Below are positions 32,474 to 34,499 of a stretch of DNA of 34,499 bases, piece by piece. The notes beneath the pieces are model-generated. The model saw only the letters and a program-made list of their open reading frames with translations. It had not been told where the DNA came from and did not search any database. Made by a program: the position numbers and the translations under genes. The DNA is from Planctomycetota bacterium (GTDB taxonomy: Bacteria; Planctomycetota; Phycisphaerae; UBA1845; Fen-1342): contig JAHJAR010000080.1 of NCBI GenBank assembly GCA_018814045.1, positions 1 to 34,499 of the forward strand, written 5' to 3'. Position 1 is the stretch's first letter. Each line of letters opens with the position of its first letter.

Positions 32474-34499
32474 ATGTTTGAGCCGCTTCCAGCCAGATTC
32501 GACTTTCCGCAAGCCGAACAACGCGTGCTGGAGTTCTGGAAAAAGCATGACATCTTTCAGCGCTCACTCGAGCTGCGGAAGGATGCCCCGCGCTTTGTCT
32601 TCTACGAAGGCCCTCCCACCGCCAACGGCGTGCCGCACCCCGGCCATTGCCTGACGCGGGCCATTAAGGACCTTTTTCCCCGCTACCAGACCATGTGCGG
32701 CAAGCTGGTCGAGCGCAAGGCCGGCTGGGACACGCACGGCTTGCCCGTCGAGATCGAGGTCTGCAAGCAGCTCGGCATCCACTCCAAGGAGGAGATCGAG
32801 GAATACGGGCTCGACAAGTTCGCCCAGCTCTGCATCCAGAGCGTGTTCAGCTACGTCAGCGAATGGGAGGAAATGACCCGCCGACTCGGCTTCTGGGTCA
32901 ACCTCGAAGAAGCCTACGTCACCTACCACCAGAGTTACGTCGAAAGCGTCTGGTGGGGCCTGAAGACGCTGTTCGAACGCGACCTGCTCTACCAGGGCCA
33001 CAAGATCGTCTGGTGGTGGGCCCAGGGCGGCACCGCCCTCTCCGCCGGCGAAGTCGGCGAAGGCTACCGCACCGTCGAAGACCCGGCGGTTTATATTCGC
33101 TTCCCGCTCACAGAATGGCTCGGCACCCAGTCCGAAGAGGAACGCGAGCGCTGCCAAACAACATTGCTCAAGGCCCTCGACCAAGGAGTCGACGTCAGCC
33201 ATTCGGAACCTCCACTGGAGCAGGTCGAGGCTATGCTTCTGCTGGACGAGCTGGTGGAGGTGGCCGTCCCGGTTGTCCCCAATGACGAACTGACCGGAGC
33301 TGACCTTCTGCAGGATTTTGCGGACAGGGTAATCGCTTCCTTGCGATCCAAGGGCCCGGACTTTGTCCGCAAGCTCACCGCGCCCACGAGCCTGCTTGTG
33401 TGGACGACCACGCCGTGGACGCTGGTCAGCAACCACTTTGCCGCCGTTCATCCACAACTCGATTATGCGCTGGTTCACGACAAGACCACAGGGGAGAATC
33501 TCTACATCGCATCCGAGCTCGTCGCAACAGTCGCCGACAAGGTCCAGCGCCATCTGGAAGTGCTCAGCACGTGCCGCGGAAGCGACTTGATCGGCAAGCG
33601 CTACCGGCCGCCCTTCGACTGCTACTACCACAAGATGGCCGAGGATACGGCTTATTTGGCGGTTGGCGGCGAGGAGCACGTCGGCTGGCGCGTTACGGCC
33701 GCCGAGTTCGTCACGCTGGAGGCCGGCACGGGCCTGGTGCACGAGGCACCGGCGTATGGCGAAGTCGATTTCGAGTTGCTTCAGGAAGAGCGCAAGCGGT
33801 TCGACGAACTCGATGCGATTCCCTTGCTCAACGCCGTCGCGCCCAACGGCACCTTCACCGACGAGGCCCCCGAGCGATACCGCGGCCGTTGGGTCAAGGA
33901 CTGCGACAAGGAGATCATGCGCGAGCTCAAAGAGCGCGGTGTCCTCTACCACCAGGAAACCATCAAGCACGAGTACCCGTTCTGCCCGCGCGCCGAGGAC
34001 GACCCGCTGATCCAATACGCCCGCAAGGGCTGGTTCGTCCGCACCAGCCAGTTCAAGGAGGAGTTCCTCAAGAACAACGCGGGCATTAAGTGGCTACCAG
34101 AGCACATCCAGGAAGGCCGCTTCGGCGACTTCCTGCGCAACAACGTGGACTGGGCGCTCTCGCGCGAGCGCTACTGGGGCACGCCACTGCCGATCTGGGT
34201 CTGCGAGCAGACCGGCCAAATGGAGGCCATCGGCTCCTACGCGGAGTTGCTCTCCAAGCCCGGCATCCAGGGCACAGAGGTATGGGAGCAAGCGAAGAAC
34301 AAGGACCCTGAGTTGCCCGAGCACCTGAAGGTCCACAAGCCCTACATCGACGCGATCACGTACGACAGTCCCTTCGACGCCGATGAAGAGCCGCGAGCTT
34401 CAGCTTGCGCGGACGACCGCAACGTGAGTGCCGCCCCGATCACGGAACCGCGCGGACTGAAGTCCGCGGCTCGTCCCAAAGCGCGCATGCGGCGCGTCA
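32474..34499 (+). CDS. ileS: Isoleucine--tRNA ligase (3' end outside window)
   Basis: The frame starts at ATG 32474 (GGAG 8 nt upstream) and is open to the last base, so at least 675 residues are encoded here and the rest lies beyond the window. The class I HIGH motif is H55-P-G-H58 in [12 protein letters not shown]. The editing domain has WTTTPWTL and [17 protein letters not shown]; the synthetic core resumes with [16 protein letters not shown]. The usual CPxCGTALS block reads [10 protein letters not shown], without cysteines, as I recall for planctomycete and related enzymes. About 60 extra residues are present before the editing domain (about 215-295). Near residues 637-670 the usual zinc-type CPxCGG stretch is replaced by a repeat-derived segment (34388-34472), after which the normal ARMRRV block continues in frame. 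The enzyme charges tRNA-Ile; the KMSKS half is not visible. Confidence 0.95.
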   Translation, partial: MFEPLPARFDFPQAEQRVLEFWKKHDIFQRSLELRKDAPRFVFYEGPPTANGVPHPGHCLTRAIKDLFPRYQTMCGKLVERKAGWDTHGLPVEIEVCKQLGIHSKEEIEEYGLDKFAQLCIQSVFSYVSEWEEMTRRLGFWVNLEEAYVTYHQSYVESVWWGLKTLFERDLLYQGHKIVWWWAQGGTALSAGEVGEGYRTVEDPAVYIRFPLTEWLGTQSEEERERCQTTLLKALDQGVDVSHSEPPLEQVEAMLLLDELVEVAVPVVPNDELTGADLLQDFADRVIASLRSKGPDFVRKLTAPTSLLVWTTTPWTLVSNHFAAVHPQLDYALVHDKTTGENLYIASELVATVADKVQRHLEVLSTCRGSDLIGKRYRPPFDCYYHKMAEDTAYLAVGGEEHVGWRVTAAEFVTLEAGTGLVHEAPAYGEVDFELLQEERKRFDELDAIPLLNAVAPNGTFTDEAPERYRGRWVKDCDKEIMRELKERGVLYHQETIKHEYPFCPRAEDDPLIQYARKGWFVRTSQFKEEFLKNNAGIKWLPEHIQEGRFGDFLRNNVDWALSRERYWGTPLPIWVCEQTGQMEAIGSYAELLSKPGIQGTEVWEQAKNKDPELPEHLKVHKPYIDAITYDSPFDADEEPRASACADDRNVSAAPITEPRGLKSAARPKARMRRV
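34388..34472 (+). repeat. REPIN-like pair of inverted palindromes inside ileS
   Basis: Two 25-bp palindromic elements, 34388-34412 and 34448-34472, lie in opposite orientation with a 35-bp spacer. The second, read on the minus strand, matches the first at 20 of 25 positions, and the differences within each arm are largely compensatory, so both keep a hairpin. They lie inside the ileS reading frame without breaking it. Confidence 0.75.

Noticed and set aside
32564..34015. A 483-codon minus-strand frame
   Set aside because: Lies fully opposite ileS, whose motifs are unmistakable.

Overview
The window looks like chromosome from a high-GC member of the Planctomycetota, probably of the Phycisphaerae type. 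This is an inference from gene content. The clues are a membrane protein with the CRRCGYNLRGL zinc ribbon typical of that phylum, a Minf_1886-family protein, a PSP1/RicT protein, large secreted multi-domain proteins, and a type of isoleucyl-tRNA synthetase that lacks the usual cysteines. No plasmid, phage integrase, transposase, CRISPR array, tRNA or rRNA gene was found.

Layout. 1-1433: the tail of one membrane protein and a complete paralogue with an N-terminal zinc ribbon. 1575-12630: a run of plus-strand genes with short gaps or 4-bp overlaps. They encode a secreted multi-domain protein, a PSP1/RicT protein, a Minf_1886 protein, an AI-2E family permease, a 47-residue membrane protein, a protein whose C-terminus resembles CgeB-type glycosyltransferases, and a secreted glycosidase-like protein. 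12631-13220: no protein gene, but a strongly folded element that reads as a roughly 330-nt non-coding RNA on the minus strand, with its own promoter-like and U-tract signals. 13221-15902: a small secreted protein (minus strand), a NeuD-type acyltransferase, and a homologue of cofactor-independent phosphoglycerate mutase / ThrH-type homoserine kinase whose metal and nucleophile residues are largely replaced.

16137-24906: a five-gene island behind a good promoter. It encodes VgrG, a LysM/transthyretin-like/peptidoglycan-binding protein, an unknown charged helical protein, a 1189-residue fusion of an OmpA-like domain to a calcineurin-type metallophosphoesterase, and a PAAR tip protein. This is the organisation of a type VI secretion spike-plus-cargo module. 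The OmpA-phosphoesterase fusion is the likely cargo and the best candidate here for an undescribed effector. No sheath, baseplate, membrane-complex or ClpV gene is in the window, so the machine would have to be encoded elsewhere.

24928-30215 (minus): an ABC-2 export operon made of a secreted/membrane accessory protein, an ATPase and a fused double permease. Facing heptad repeat arrays lie between the ATPase and the permease. 30442-32192: a promoter, a long folded leader with an intrinsic terminator, and a MATE transporter, laid out like a riboswitch or attenuator. 32320-34499: 20-bp tandem repeats, then ileS, which runs off the window and carries an in-frame pair of inverted REP-like palindromes near the edge.
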